Positions 43,549-52,750 of a stretch of 64,000 nucleotides of DNA are shown here, piece by piece. The position numbers and the translations under genes are program-made. The DNA comes from Saccharofermentans sp. (GTDB taxonomy: Bacteria > Bacillota_A > Clostridia > Saccharofermentanales > Saccharofermentanaceae), in the NCBI GenBank assembly GCA_024695565.1, contig JAILHX010000025.1, positions 1 through 64,000 on the forward strand. The letters run 5' to 3'. The notes beneath the pieces are model-generated. The model had not been told where the DNA came from and searched no databases. It was given only the letters and a program-made list of their open reading frames with translations. Within the stretch, counting starts at the first letter, position 1, and each line of letters opens with the position of its first letter.

Positions 43549-43578
43549 TTGACAATCGGCTTTTAAATGATGTAGTAT
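43549..43578 (+). promoter_or_regulatory. Promoter of the aspS T-box transcript
   Basis: TTGACA at 43549-43554 and TAGTAT at 43573-43578 with 18-bp spacing, directly upstream of the T-box leader. Confidence 0.65.
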
Positions 43579-43587
43579 TACGCATTA

Positions 43588-43805
43588 TGCAATGACGGAG
43601 ACCCCAGTAGTCGTGGTATGTCGCCTACAGAGAGCTTTGCCCCCGGGCTGTAAGGCAGAGCGGAAAGAGGCCACTGACGAATAACAGCTCTAACAGCAAT
43701 CCGGTTTAAAGAGATTCCGCTTTTGCGGAGTAAATCAGGTGGCACCGCGGACATGTTTTGTTCGTCCTGAACTTAAATGCGATTTAAGTTCGGGGCGTTT
43801 TTTGT
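43588..43805 (+). promoter_or_regulatory. T-box leader of aspS (Asp specifier GAC)
   Basis: The T-box core AGGTGGCACCGCGG is at 43737-43750, and a competing terminator (CCTGAACTTAAAT 43766-43778 with ATTTAAGTTCGGG 43782-43794, then a T6 run) follows. In stem I the 3' side carries CACTGACGAATAAC. GAC at 43676-43678 is the probable specifier codon and matches the Asp enzyme downstream. Uncharged tRNA-Asp should stabilise the antiterminator and turn aspS on. It fills the gene-free stretch 43525-43828. Confidence 0.95.
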
Positions 43806-43828
43806 TTCCCCGAAGAAAGGATTGGAAT

Positions 43829-45577
43829 ATGGCTAACCAGTACAGAGACAGGATCATCAGCTCCCTGTCAGAGAAGGACGTAGGAACTGAACTCCGTGTA
43901 TGCGGATGGATCGAGAACATCAGAGACCACGGCGGTGTATCTTTTATCGACTTGAGAGACATGTACGGCACGCTCCAGGTAGTTATGCGTGACACATCAC
44001 TTCTTGACGGACTCGTTAAGGAGGAGTGCATCTCTATCGAAGGTAAGATCGAGCACAGAGATGAGGAGACATATAACCCCAAGATCGCAACAGGTACGAT
44101 CGAGCTCGAGGCTCATTCTGTTGACGTACTTGGTAAGGTTTACACACAGCTTCCTTTCGAGATCATGACATCAAAAGAGATCAGAGAGGATGTAAGACTT
44201 AAGTACAGGTATCTTGACCTCCGTAACCAGAAGGTTAAGGACAATATCATCTTCAGATCTAACGTTATCGCATTCTTAAGACAGAAGATGACGGAGATGG
44301 GCTTTTTGGAGATCCAGACTCCTATCCTTACTTCATCTTCACCTGAGGGCGCAAGAGACTATATCGTTCCTTCCAGAAAGTGGAAGGGCAAGTTCTATGC
44401 GCTTCCGCAGGCACCCCAGCAGTTTAAGCAGCTCCTGATGGTTTCCGGATTCGATAAGTATTTCCAGATCGCACCCTGCTTCAGAGACGAGGATGCAAGA
44501 GCAGACAGATCACCGGGAGAGTTCTATCAGTTAGACTTTGAGATGTCTTTCGCAACTCAGGAAGACGTATTCAGAGCAGGTGAGGAAGTCCTCACTGCAA
44601 CATTCGAGAAGTTCGCACCCGAAGGCGCAGTTGTTACACCTGCACCTTACCCGGTAATCTCCTACAAGCAGGCAATGCTCGAGTTTGGTTCAGATAAGCC
44701 CGACCTCAGAAACCCGCTTAGGATCATCGATGTTTCAGAGTTCTTCGGCAGATGCACATTCAAGGCTTTCCACGGAAAGACAGTTCGTGCCATCAACGTT
44801 CACGCGAAGCTCTCAAAGGGCCAGCACGAGAAGATGCTCAAGTTCGCTCAGGACGAACTCGGAATGGGCGGCCTCGGCTACCTCGAAGTTCTTGAAGACA
44901 TGAGCTACAAGGGACCTATCGACAAGTTCATTCCTGATGACATGAAGGCTGAACTCAAGGATATGGCAGGCCTCAAGGCAGGAGATACCATCTTCTTCAT
45001 CGCTGACAACGAGGCACGTGCCAACGAGTGCGCAGGCAAGATCAGAAACGAGCTGGGCGCAAGACTCGACCTTATCGAGAAGAACGCATTCAGATTCTGC
45101 TTCGTTAACGACTTCCCGATGTATGAATGGGATACAGAAACAAAGAAGTACATCTTCACTCACAATCCTTTCTCCATGCCTCAGGGCGGCCTCGATGCTC
45201 TTAACACAAAGAAGCCTGAAGAGATCCTCGCATATCAGTACGACATCGTCTGCAACGGTATCGAGCTCTCATCCGGCGCCGTAAGAAACCATGACCTCGA
45301 CATCATGAAGAAGGCATTCGAGATCGCTGGATACTCTGAAGAAGAGCTCAAGACAAAGTTCGGTGCTCTCTACAGCGCATTCCAGTTCGGCGCTCCGCCG
45401 CACGCAGGTATGGCTCCGGGCGTTGACCGTATGATCATGATCCTCAGAGGTGAAGAGAACATCAGAGAAGTCATCGCATTCCCTATGAACGGTAATGCAC
45501 AGGATCTCCTCTGCGGCGCTCCGGGCGAAGTAACAGAGCAGCAGCTCCGTGAGACACACATCAAGATCAGACAGTAA
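43829..45577 (+). CDS. aspS: Aspartyl-tRNA synthetase
   Basis: 582 aa from ATG 43829 (GAAAGGA upstream; longer frames run into the T-box terminator). The N-terminal OB anticodon domain (ELRVCGWIENIRDHGGVSFI) is followed by the class II core: RYLDLRN, motif 2 FRDEDARADRSPGEFYQLD, GAD insertion at about 285-410, motif 3 GMAPGVDRMIMILRGEENI. The length fits the bacterial type. Whether it also charges tRNA-Asn cannot be seen here. Its TAA overlaps the mtaB ATG by one base. Confidence 0.97.
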   Translation: MANQYRDRIISSLSEKDVGTELRVCGWIENIRDHGGVSFIDLRDMYGTLQVVMRDTSLLDGLVKEECISIEGKIEHRDEETYNPKIATGTIELEAHSVDVLGKVYTQLPFEIMTSKEIREDVRLKYRYLDLRNQKVKDNIIFRSNVIAFLRQKMTEMGFLEIQTPILTSSSPEGARDYIVPSRKWKGKFYALPQAPQQFKQLLMVSGFDKYFQIAPCFRDEDARADRSPGEFYQLDFEMSFATQEDVFRAGEEVLTATFEKFAPEGAVVTPAPYPVISYKQAMLEFGSDKPDLRNPLRIIDVSEFFGRCTFKAFHGKTVRAINVHAKLSKGQHEKMLKFAQDELGMGGLGYLEVLEDMSYKGPIDKFIPDDMKAELKDMAGLKAGDTIFFIADNEARANECAGKIRNELGARLDLIEKNAFRFCFVNDFPMYEWDTETKKYIFTHNPFSMPQGGLDALNTKKPEEILAYQYDIVCNGIELSSGAVRNHDLDIMKKAFEIAGYSEEELKTKFGALYSAFQFGAPPHAGMAPGVDRMIMILRGEENIREVIAFPMNGNAQDLLCGAPGEVTEQQLRETHIKIRQ

Positions 45578-46893
45578 TGAGAGTCTACTTCTTAACATTA
45601 GGATGCAGAGTTAATCAATATGAGACAGATGCCGCAAGGCGTCTGTTTCTTGATAATGGGCATATTAATGTTGATACTCCGGAAGAGGCCGACGTGTGCA
45701 TCGTCAACACCTGTTCCGTAACGGGCGAGGCAGACCGCAAGTCCTTTCAGATGCTGCGCCGCATGGCCCGCAAGAACCCGTCTGCGGTCATCGTTGCCAT
45801 GGGCTGCTCGTCAGAACTTAAGACGGGCGAGGTTCCTGCGGATATCGTTATCGGAACGCGTGAGAAGAACACGGTCGTTAAGCAGGTTGAGGAGTTTGTC
45901 TCATCAGGCTCGAAAACTTTATCCCACAGCACATCACACACACGTCCCGAAGTCAGCAAGACCGACGATTATCACGATTTCGGAACCGTTTTATCACCTG
46001 AGGGAACCAGAGCGTTCATCAAGATCGAGGACGGCTGCAACAATTTCTGCACATACTGTATTATTCCTTATGCCAGAGGCCGTGTAGTATCCCGTCCGGA
46101 AGAATCCTGCATAAGCGAGGCTGAATTCCTTGTGGGAAGCGGATTTAAGGAGATCGTCGTATCCGGAATCCACCTCTGTTCCTACGGAAAGGATATGGGT
46201 AAGGATAACTCTGCTCTGCTGGATGTCTTAAGAAAAACAGATGCGCTCCCGGGACTCGAAAGACTAAGGCTCGGCTCGTTAGAGCCCAAGTCCATGACGC
46301 CTGAATTCATTAAGGGGCTTAAGAAATTAAAGCATCTGTGCCCGCATTTCCATCTGTCTTTGCAGAGCGGTTCTGATACCGTTCTAAAGCGCATGAACAG
46401 GAAGTATACTCTCGCAGAGTATGAGGACAGGGTAAATGCACTGCGTGCCGAATTTCCGGATATGTCTCTTACTACGGACATCATTACCGGTTTCCCGGAA
46501 GAGACAGAAGATGAATTTGCCGAGACGATGGCTTTCGCGGAAAAACTGAAATTTGCGAAGATACATGTATTCCCTTATTCGGAGAGGGAAGGCACTAAGG
46601 CTGCTGCCATGCCACAGATAGACATGAGTATACGCAAAGAGCGTGCAAAGAGGCTAATAGAGCTGTCTGACAGGCTGTCTTATGAATTTGCGGCAGCTAT
46701 GAAGGGCAGGACTGCCGGGATCCTTGTCGAGAAGATAGAAACAAAGGACGGCAGGGCTGTTGCGGAAGGCTATACGGCCAACTATGTCAGGACATTTGCA
46801 GACTGCAATGGCAGGGAACTGACAAAAGGCGATATCGTGGAAGGCATTATCAGCGGTTCTGACAATGAGACCTGCCTGATGACGCTGAACTGA
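45577..46893 (+). CDS. mtaB: tRNA t6A37 methylthiotransferase, MtaB type
   Basis: 438 aa. Radical-SAM enzyme that adds a methylthio group to t6A37 of ANN-decoding tRNAs. The N-terminal UPF0004 domain has LGCRVNQYETDAARRLF and CIVNTCSVTGEADRKS. The radical-SAM cluster motif is DGCNNFCTYCIIPYARGR (CxxxCxxC). Later segments are HFHLSLQSGSDTVLKRMNRK and TDIITGFPEETEDEF. The N-terminal LGCxVNQYET form favours MtaB over MiaB. It is coupled to aspS by a TAATG overlap. Confidence 0.93.
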   Translation: MRVYFLTLGCRVNQYETDAARRLFLDNGHINVDTPEEADVCIVNTCSVTGEADRKSFQMLRRMARKNPSAVIVAMGCSSELKTGEVPADIVIGTREKNTVVKQVEEFVSSGSKTLSHSTSHTRPEVSKTDDYHDFGTVLSPEGTRAFIKIEDGCNNFCTYCIIPYARGRVVSRPEESCISEAEFLVGSGFKEIVVSGIHLCSYGKDMGKDNSALLDVLRKTDALPGLERLRLGSLEPKSMTPEFIKGLKKLKHLCPHFHLSLQSGSDTVLKRMNRKYTLAEYEDRVNALRAEFPDMSLTTDIITGFPEETEDEFAETMAFAEKLKFAKIHVFPYSEREGTKAAAMPQIDMSIRKERAKRLIELSDRLSYEFAAAMKGRTAGILVEKIETKDGRAVAEGYTANYVRTFADCNGRELTKGDIVEGIISGSDNETCLMTLN

Positions 46894-47043
46894 GCAGAAA
46901 AAAGGCAGTTTAGTTCACTAATTCCAAGAAGTTACACCCGTTTCAGTAAATATTTATCAAATCTTAATAACATTTTGCCTGTCTTTTAATAATTACTGTG
47001 TTAGAATGAAAACATCGAAGAAAACTTCGTTTGGAGGCTCTTT

Positions 47044-47292
47044 GTGGAAAGCAACACAGCAAAATTTGATCTATCCGGCGACAGAACCGCGGACGTACAT
47101 GCTCTGATGTCTTATGTTCTCAGCGCTCTGAAGGAGAAGGGTTACAACCCTATTAATCAGCTGGTCGGATATTTTATCTCAGGTGATCCTACGTATATCA
47201 CCAACTACAAGGGCGCCAGAGGTCTCATCAAGCGAATTGACAGAGACGAGCTCCTCGAAGTAATCATCAACGATTACTGCTCCAGACTGTAA
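47044..47292 (+). CDS. ireB: IreB-family regulatory phosphoprotein (UPF0297)
   Basis: 82 aa, GTG start with TTGGAGG upstream. The sequence segments YVLSALKEKGYNPINQLVGY, FISGDPTYITNYKGARGLI and DELLEVIINDYC fit this short, highly conserved Firmicutes family. In Enterococcus, IreB is a substrate of the Ser/Thr kinase IreK and affects cephalosporin resistance. A terminator hairpin separates it from ruvX; the ireB-ruvX-DUF1292 order is common in Firmicutes. Confidence 0.95.
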   Translation: MESNTAKFDLSGDRTADVHALMSYVLSALKEKGYNPINQLVGYFISGDPTYITNYKGARGLIKRIDRDELLEVIINDYCSRL

Positions 47293-47325
47293 AGTAACAG
47301 AAAATCCAAGTATAATGGTAATTGC

Positions 47326-47349
47326 GGCGGCTAAGGCCGCCTTTATTTT
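47326..47349 (+). terminator. Terminator or attenuator between ireB and ruvX
   Basis: GGCGGC (47326-47331) TAAG GCCGCC (47336-47341) followed by TTTATTTT. A TATAAT lies just upstream at 47311-47316, so partial read-through or a short attenuated transcript is possible. Confidence 0.7.
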
Positions 47350-47377
47350 GCAAATCGATCCGGGAGGATAACAGTAA

Positions 47378-47806
47378 ATGGGCAAAGCAGCCGGAAGAGT
47401 CATGGGAATAGACTTCGGTACAAGACATATCGGAGTTGCCGTATCTGACGAACTGAGAGTGATCGCAAGGGGTATCGAGACCGTCAACTGGAACGGAGAG
47501 GATCCCGAGTGGGCATTGAACCGCATCTGTGAGATCATTAAGGAGATGGGGGTAAATGCCATTGTTTTCGGGCGTCCGGCGAGAACCGACGGTACCAGAT
47601 CGGAGACCCAGGATAAGGCGGAAGCCTTTGCGGCCAGCCTGTCAGAGAGGTGCGGCATCGAGCCTGTGTTCAAGGATGAGCGCTATACGACGGTCCTGGC
47701 ATCAAGATATCTTCACGAGAGCAACATGAAGGCCAAGAAACAGAAGAAGGTCATCGATCAGGTTGCAGCGGAGATAATCCTTCAGGATTACCTCGATGTG
47801 CTATAA
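47378..47806 (+). CDS. ruvX: Holliday-junction resolvase-like nuclease RuvX/YqgF
   Basis: 142 aa RNase H-like fold. The first acidic residue is in MGIDFGTRHIGVAVSDEL. VFGRPARTDGTRSETQDKAE corresponds to the GLP..GxxG.. loop, with an Ala/Arg variant. DERYTTVLASRYL and KKVIDQVAAEIILQDYLD complete the site. The family processes the 5' end of pre-16S rRNA in E. coli and is also described as a resolvase. Start: GGGAGGATAACAGTAA then ATG. Confidence 0.95.
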   Translation: MGKAAGRVMGIDFGTRHIGVAVSDELRVIARGIETVNWNGEDPEWALNRICEIIKEMGVNAIVFGRPARTDGTRSETQDKAEAFAASLSERCGIEPVFKDERYTTVLASRYLHESNMKAKKQKKVIDQVAAEIILQDYLDVL

Positions 47807-47858
47807 TTAGGCATTATAGTTTTATTATAATAAGGTCAAACACTTAAGGAGACAAAAA

Positions 47859-48233
47859 ATGGCAGACGAGAATATCGAGAATATCAACAATGAAAACGGC
47901 CCTACAGATGAGCTCATCGAAGCAATTGCAAAGCTCGAGGACGAGAACGACAGAATGATCGAGATCGCCGATGAAGAGACCGGCGAGAAGAGAAAGGCCT
48001 ATGTTGATCAGACATTCCAGTTCAACGGCAATACTTATGTAGTTCTTATCATCGATTCCGAAGATGAGGAAGACGAAGAGGACAGCTACTATTACATCAT
48101 GCGTTTCGTGGATAAGGGCGGCGAAGTTCTGCTCGAGAACCTCGTAGGCAAGGAAGCTGACGTTATTTACGATTACTATGACAAGCTCTGTGAAGAGCTC
48201 TACGGCGACGATGAAGAATCAGAAGACGAATAA
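47859..48233 (+). CDS. DUF1292 family protein
   Basis: 124 aa, very acidic, with no membrane segment. The DUF1292 core is seen as MIEIADEETGEKRKAYVDQT, FQFNGNTYVVLI and YYYIMRFVDKGGE. It is the third gene of the conserved ireB-ruvX-DUF1292 block. The function is unknown. Its last 23 bases overlap the next gene. Confidence 0.9.
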   Translation: MADENIENINNENGPTDELIEAIAKLEDENDRMIEIADEETGEKRKAYVDQTFQFNGNTYVVLIIDSEDEEDEEDSYYYIMRFVDKGGEVLLENLVGKEADVIYDYYDKLCEELYGDDEESEDE

Positions 48234-48633
48234 TAAACCTACAGGTCTTAAGAAAAAGATCGCCCTCGAGAAGGACCGCAAGGCCAAACTCGCGGGCAAG
48301 CATCTTAAAGACAGCAAGAGCGACGAGCTCCTTGTAATGCGCGATCCTTACAGCAAGAAGGATTACTATATGTCGCGCATCGATGCTTTTACGCTCATGA
48401 AGACCGAATATGTCGTCATGTATAACTATGTTCCCGATGACGGCAGCCACACAAAGCCTGAACTCGTTATCATGCGTACGGCGATCGGCGAGAACGGGGA
48501 GAGAGTATATTACTCGATAAAGGACGGCGAGGAGCTCGAGAGAGCCTTCGTGTACTTTATGAGAAGGTATTACGGCGCACAGGCCGCTGAGACAAGATTA
48601 AAGAACGGAGTTGCCTCAGGAGATCAGAAATAA
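48211..48633 (+). CDS. Second DUF1292-like protein
   Basis: 140 aa from ATG 48211, overlapping the DUF1292 gene by 23 bases in another frame. After a basic lead (MKNQKTNNKPTGLKKKIALE) the order of segments resembles DUF1292: LLVMRDPYSKKDYYMSRIDA, FTLMKTEYVVMYNYVPDD, VIMRTAIGENGE and GEELERAFVYFMRRYYG. I infer a diverged tandem paralogue. The start is uncertain because the ribosome site is weak and translation is probably coupled. Confidence 0.75.
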   Translation: MKNQKTNNKPTGLKKKIALEKDRKAKLAGKHLKDSKSDELLVMRDPYSKKDYYMSRIDAFTLMKTEYVVMYNYVPDDGSHTKPELVIMRTAIGENGERVYYSIKDGEELERAFVYFMRRYYGAQAAETRLKNGVASGDQK

Positions 48634-48635
48634 CG

Positions 48636-49634
48636 ATGACTTTTGGCGAGCATGTCCGAATCAAGATTCCAGCACTGCTCCAGGCCGCTATCGGAATGGT
48701 GGCCTTTATTGGCATAGAGTATTTCGCATATTTTATTTTTGAACTGTTTGGCATAGACCAGACCATATACAGAGGTGTTTTTAACACATTTGCTGCTATT
48801 GTCATCTTTGTCGCCATGTTCGTATTCCATAAGATAGTTTCGAGGAAGAATACTCCGCTCATCAGGCTGGAAAAGATAACGCCTGACCAGGTTGCGGCGC
48901 TCACTATCGTAGGAATCGGAATGCTCGGTTTTGTCGCAACATATATCGGCATTGCTAACAGGATCTCCGCATACTATGAACCTGTCAGAGAAGCGTATGT
49001 TGAATATCAGGATAATGTTGACAGATATTCCGAAGTATCACAGACTGTTGTTCCTGTCTGGGATTCATTTCTCTATGCGTTTACCGTAAGCTTTCTTGTT
49101 CCGGTATCCGAAGAGATGGCATTCAGAGGTGTTGTTTACGGTTCGCTCCGCAAGGGTTTCGGTCCCTGGGTATCTGTAATCATAAGCGCAGTTTTCTTCG
49201 GCCTCATGCACGGCGTGTCCATGCATATCGGATATGCCCTGGTATGCGGATTCATTATCGCAGGCTGCTATCATCTGACGGAGAACCTCATTGCGCCCAT
49301 GATCCTTCATACGGTGTTTAACATTTTCGGATCGGGTATTGCCAATGTTTTTGAGATCGAACAGCTGGGCATCTCTGAAGATACCCGCAGTACCATTCTG
49401 ACTGCGATCAACCTCACATCGATAATTATCATGCCTGTTGCGGTTATTGCTTTTGCATATCTTGTAAGCGTAAAGCGCAAGAGGAAGGCAGATAAGAAAA
49501 AGGTTGAAGAATACATTGCCGGACGCGAAGAAGAGAAGGCGGAAGCAACCGGCGATGATACAGAACCTTCCACTGAAACGACAGCTGTTGCCGCTGATGC
49601 GGAAGAGAACGGCACGGCAGGTGAAGAAGCATGA
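48636..49634 (+). CDS. CPBP-family intramembrane metalloprotease
   Basis: 332 aa. Eight hydrophobic helices; the protease motifs are EEMAFRGVVYGSLRKG (EExxxR), FFGLMHGV (FxxxH) and ILHTVFNIFG (HxxxN). The C-terminal tail (about 285-332) is acidic and soluble, with EEKAEATGDDTEPSTE. CPBP proteins are Rce1/Abi-type membrane proteases, often linked to peptide maturation or immunity. It starts 2 bp after the previous gene, and its TGA overlaps the ATG of the 1037-aa gene, suggesting linked function. Confidence 0.92.
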   Translation: MTFGEHVRIKIPALLQAAIGMVAFIGIEYFAYFIFELFGIDQTIYRGVFNTFAAIVIFVAMFVFHKIVSRKNTPLIRLEKITPDQVAALTIVGIGMLGFVATYIGIANRISAYYEPVREAYVEYQDNVDRYSEVSQTVVPVWDSFLYAFTVSFLVPVSEEMAFRGVVYGSLRKGFGPWVSVIISAVFFGLMHGVSMHIGYALVCGFIIAGCYHLTENLIAPMILHTVFNIFGSGIANVFEIEQLGISEDTRSTILTAINLTSIIIMPVAVIAFAYLVSVKRKRKADKKKVEEYIAGREEEKAEATGDDTEPSTETTAVAADAEENGTAGEEA

Positions 49635-52600
49635 AGAGACATGGCCGGCCGATATTCGGAATAACGAGAAAAACGAGATTTGCAGCGGCTATGGTAGTCG
49701 TTGCGGTAGTTCTTGTTATGGCCCTGATCGTATTGGGATATGTAGGCGTGTTCGGATTAAGATCCGAGCTTTTTGAGATCGCCATAAACACTGACAGGGC
49801 GGACGACACTTTCGGAGGCGTCGGAGTAAATCTTGATGTTATTCCGAACATCAATATCGTAAGAGACGCTTCTTTTGAGAGTGCGACAGATTATTCCAGC
49901 ATGCTCATTGCAGGCGCATCAGGCGGAAGTGTATATCTGACACCTGATACTGTTGCTGCAGCTGATTTCAATATTGCAGATTGTGCAGGTGATACCGCGC
50001 GCATCATCTCGATCGACAGCGACGGCGTGATGAGTGAGAAGTTCACCGGTAAGATCACGGGATTCAAGGCTGCAAGACTCGGTGTGGTTACTCTGATCAA
50101 AGATGAGAATTACATCTGGGATGATGACCGTATCAGGGAACTGGCCTTCTACGGAAATAACGTTCTCGGCATCACAGAGAACGGAAGACTCATATCAGAG
50201 ATTACCAACGGACAGCTCACAACAGTGGTCGATCTTGACGAGAGGATCACGTTGATCGATTCCAATGACACTGGCGTTGTTGCTGTCGGATTGAGCGGCA
50301 ATATCTATTCTTCCCAGGACGGCAGGAATTTCAGCCTTATCTACGAACCTGACACCTCGAAAGGAATCCATTCGATCAGCGGAATCGGAAGCTCCGGTTC
50401 AACATTTGCAGTCTGCTACGGTGACGGAACAGTAGTCACGATTACAAACGGCAGAACGGCAGTATCCTGTCTTCCGCATTCGAATATCACATCGTTTGTT
50501 TCAGACGGGGAGAGATTCCTTGCTGTTGATTCCAAGGGATATATCTATTCATCCACTAATGGCATGGTATTTGAGAATATCGGCGTTTCACAGCTCCTGG
50601 CAGGCGCTGATAAACCCCTGACATGTGCTGCGAACGGTATCTATGGCTTCGTTGCTGACGGAAACAACGCTGTTGTCGTTAACTTCCGCGAGCCCACGGT
50701 AGTGATCGAGACCACTAATCTTACACAGGCGGTAGGTGCCGAGATAAAGACTCTTGAGATCACGGATTCAGGCCTCATCGTTGTCGGAACATCCGATAAG
50801 AAGGCTTTTGCAGTTAACCTTGATACGGATAAGTCAACTCCCATCACATCTGAGAGTACTCTTATTGAGAAACTGATCGGTGTTAATGGAGACAGGGTTT
50901 ATTACGATTCGGGCAAAGACCTGTACAGAGCACAGATCCTGTCAGAACTCTCTGTTGAAGGCAATCTCGACAGCGTTGATGTAATCGCTGACGATATACT
51001 CATTACAGGTCATGTTCTCAAGGCTGCGAGCGGCACTGTTGTGGCATCAGGTGATGATCCGTGGGTATTCTCCGAATACTCTGCATGGGATGTATATGGC
51101 GGCGGCACAAATGTTATATCGACCGACAGATCTTATGGCGGCAGATACGGCGCAAGGATGACCGGAAGGGGAGAAGGTGTTCATGCAATGACACAGACTC
51201 TTCACGGCAAGGCAACTGATAACTTTATTTCCGGTACATTCTACAGATTAAGCCTTTATGCAATGTCCGACGATGCACCTGATAAGGTATATTGCTGGCT
51301 CGAAGGCGAAGGGTTCGGAAGAGTAGGTTTTGAACTCACACCTGTCGGCAGTAATTACAAACTGTACAGTTATGTTTTCGCTGTGACGGATCTCATGTCC
51401 GAGGCAGAGGAGATAACTCTGAATCTTGCGTTTGAGGGAGCAGGATCGATCCTCGTTGACGACATCTATCTTGGCCCTGACAGTTACAATGCTGCAGGTA
51501 TTCCTTCTTATTACGCTGATACGCTCGCATCCGGCAGTCCTGCGGCTATGAGACTTAATAACCTTAATATCGGAAGTTCCGGATTTGCAGAGTATTCAAT
51601 GTATCTCATGAGCGCTGATTCAGTCTCGGATTACATAAACGGAACAAATTCCAGGGCAGATTATTCTGACTGGAGTTCAGACGATGTATCTGTTAACGAG
51701 AGCCAGTCTGTAACGGTATCTCTCGAAGAGAGCTTAAGGCTCGTAAAGAAGTGCAATTCAACGCCGTGGCTCGTTATAGGACCGTATGTGAGCCAGAACG
51801 AGATCGATAATCTCATGGAATACCTGTGCGGTTCAATGACATCGGAATACGGCGGCAAGAGAATCGATAACGGTACGGCTCTCCCATGGAGCAGACAGTT
51901 CACGAGATTCTACATAGAGATCAATGACAGCGGCAAAGTATTTAAGAGCGATGTCCAGAAGGCAGCATATGTTAATTATGTAATCTCGATGTTCTCGCAG
52001 TCTGAATATTTCAGCGACATCAAGGATAAGACAGTATTCCTTGACGGTATGAATTATGACGGCGGAACCATGATGTCTGATGCCGACAACCATACAATGA
52101 GTGTAAAACTCGTTGCAAATGACAGCACTGAAACATTTAACAACAATATCAATACGAGCTATGTCCTCGCCCAGTACAACACACCGCACATCGTCTCGGG
52201 AAATAACGGCGGCGAATACATCAACAGCCTTGTGACTGACGGCAGCAACTGCGGAAAGATCATCTCAGCGATAATGACACCTGAAGCAGATTTTGCAGAG
52301 ATGTTCCTCTTTGATGCCTCGGTTAATTTCGTTCCTTCAAAATACACGGGAAATGAGATGTTTACGGGCAGGAACCATTTTACCAACATGATGACCGTAT
52401 CAGGTCTTGTAACCGGATTTGCGGGTTACGACGAGTTGTTCCTTAATATCAACGAGCCTCTTGATAAGTCGGTTATCGCCAGTGTTGACCAGTTCTCTGC
52501 AAATGTAACCACGGCATGCTTTAACAAAGGCCCGGTAACATATCTGGTAATTGCCAATTCATCGGATTCACCGCAGAGCTTCCTCATTAACGACAACAAG

Positions 52601-52744
52601 CTCGGAAGGAGCGATACTGTCATAAGACGTTACGATGCGGAAGGAAGACTCCTTATCGAGAGAAGATTCAGACACGATCATATGCGTCACATCCTTCAGC
52701 CTGGAGAATTCATAATAGTAGAGATCAGATCGAGTAATCAGTAA
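49631..52744 (+). CDS. Large membrane-anchored extracellular protein, beta-propeller plus jelly-roll and possible TIM barrel
   Basis: 1037 aa starting in the ATGA overlap with the CPBP gene. Basic lead and one anchor helix (FAAAMVVVAVVLVMALIVLG), then an exported body. Residues about 120-440 show repeated short strand units (GVVAVGLSGNIYSSQDGRNF; FLAVDSKGYIYSSTNGMVFE) typical of a beta-propeller. Residues about 470-620 resemble a jelly-roll carbohydrate-binding fold (YGGRYGARMTGRGEG, GTFYRLSLYAMSDDAPDKVY). The remainder may be a degenerate glycoside-hydrolase barrel ending in an all-beta domain. The opening FGGVGVNLDVIPNINIVRDA recalls arabinofuranosidase N termini, but I see no confident catalytic pair. 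The function is not assigned. Confidence 0.8.
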   Translation: MKRHGRPIFGITRKTRFAAAMVVVAVVLVMALIVLGYVGVFGLRSELFEIAINTDRADDTFGGVGVNLDVIPNINIVRDASFESATDYSSMLIAGASGGSVYLTPDTVAAADFNIADCAGDTARIISIDSDGVMSEKFTGKITGFKAARLGVVTLIKDENYIWDDDRIRELAFYGNNVLGITENGRLISEITNGQLTTVVDLDERITLIDSNDTGVVAVGLSGNIYSSQDGRNFSLIYEPDTSKGIHSISGIGSSGSTFAVCYGDGTVVTITNGRTAVSCLPHSNITSFVSDGERFLAVDSKGYIYSSTNGMVFENIGVSQLLAGADKPLTCAANGIYGFVADGNNAVVVNFREPTVVIETTNLTQAVGAEIKTLEITDSGLIVVGTSDKKAFAVNLDTDKSTPITSESTLIEKLIGVNGDRVYYDSGKDLYRAQILSELSVEGNLDSVDVIADDILITGHVLKAASGTVVASGDDPWVFSEYSAWDVYGGGTNVISTDRSYGGRYGARMTGRGEGVHAMTQTLHGKATDNFISGTFYRLSLYAMSDDAPDKVYCWLEGEGFGRVGFELTPVGSNYKLYSYVFAVTDLMSEAEEITLNLAFEGAGSILVDDIYLGPDSYNAAGIPSYYADTLASGSPAAMRLNNLNIGSSGFAEYSMYLMSADSVSDYINGTNSRADYSDWSSDDVSVNESQSVTVSLEESLRLVKKCNSTPWLVIGPYVSQNEIDNLMEYLCGSMTSEYGGKRIDNGTALPWSRQFTRFYIEINDSGKVFKSDVQKAAYVNYVISMFSQSEYFSDIKDKTVFLDGMNYDGGTMMSDADNHTMSVKLVANDSTETFNNNINTSYVLAQYNTPHIVSGNNGGEYINSLVTDGSNCGKIISAIMTPEADFAEMFLFDASVNFVPSKYTGNEMFTGRNHFTNMMTVSGLVTGFAGYDELFLNINEPLDKSVIASVDQFSANVTTACFNKGPVTYLVIANSSDSPQSFLINDNKLGRSDTVIRRYDAEGRLLIERRFRHDHMRHILQPGEFIIVEIRSSNQ

Positions 52745-52750
52745 AGTGTA

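Noticed and set aside
43588..43805. tRNA gene near aspS
   Set aside because: The sequence is a T-box leader: it has the AGGTGGCACCGCGG box and a terminator, but no cloverleaf.
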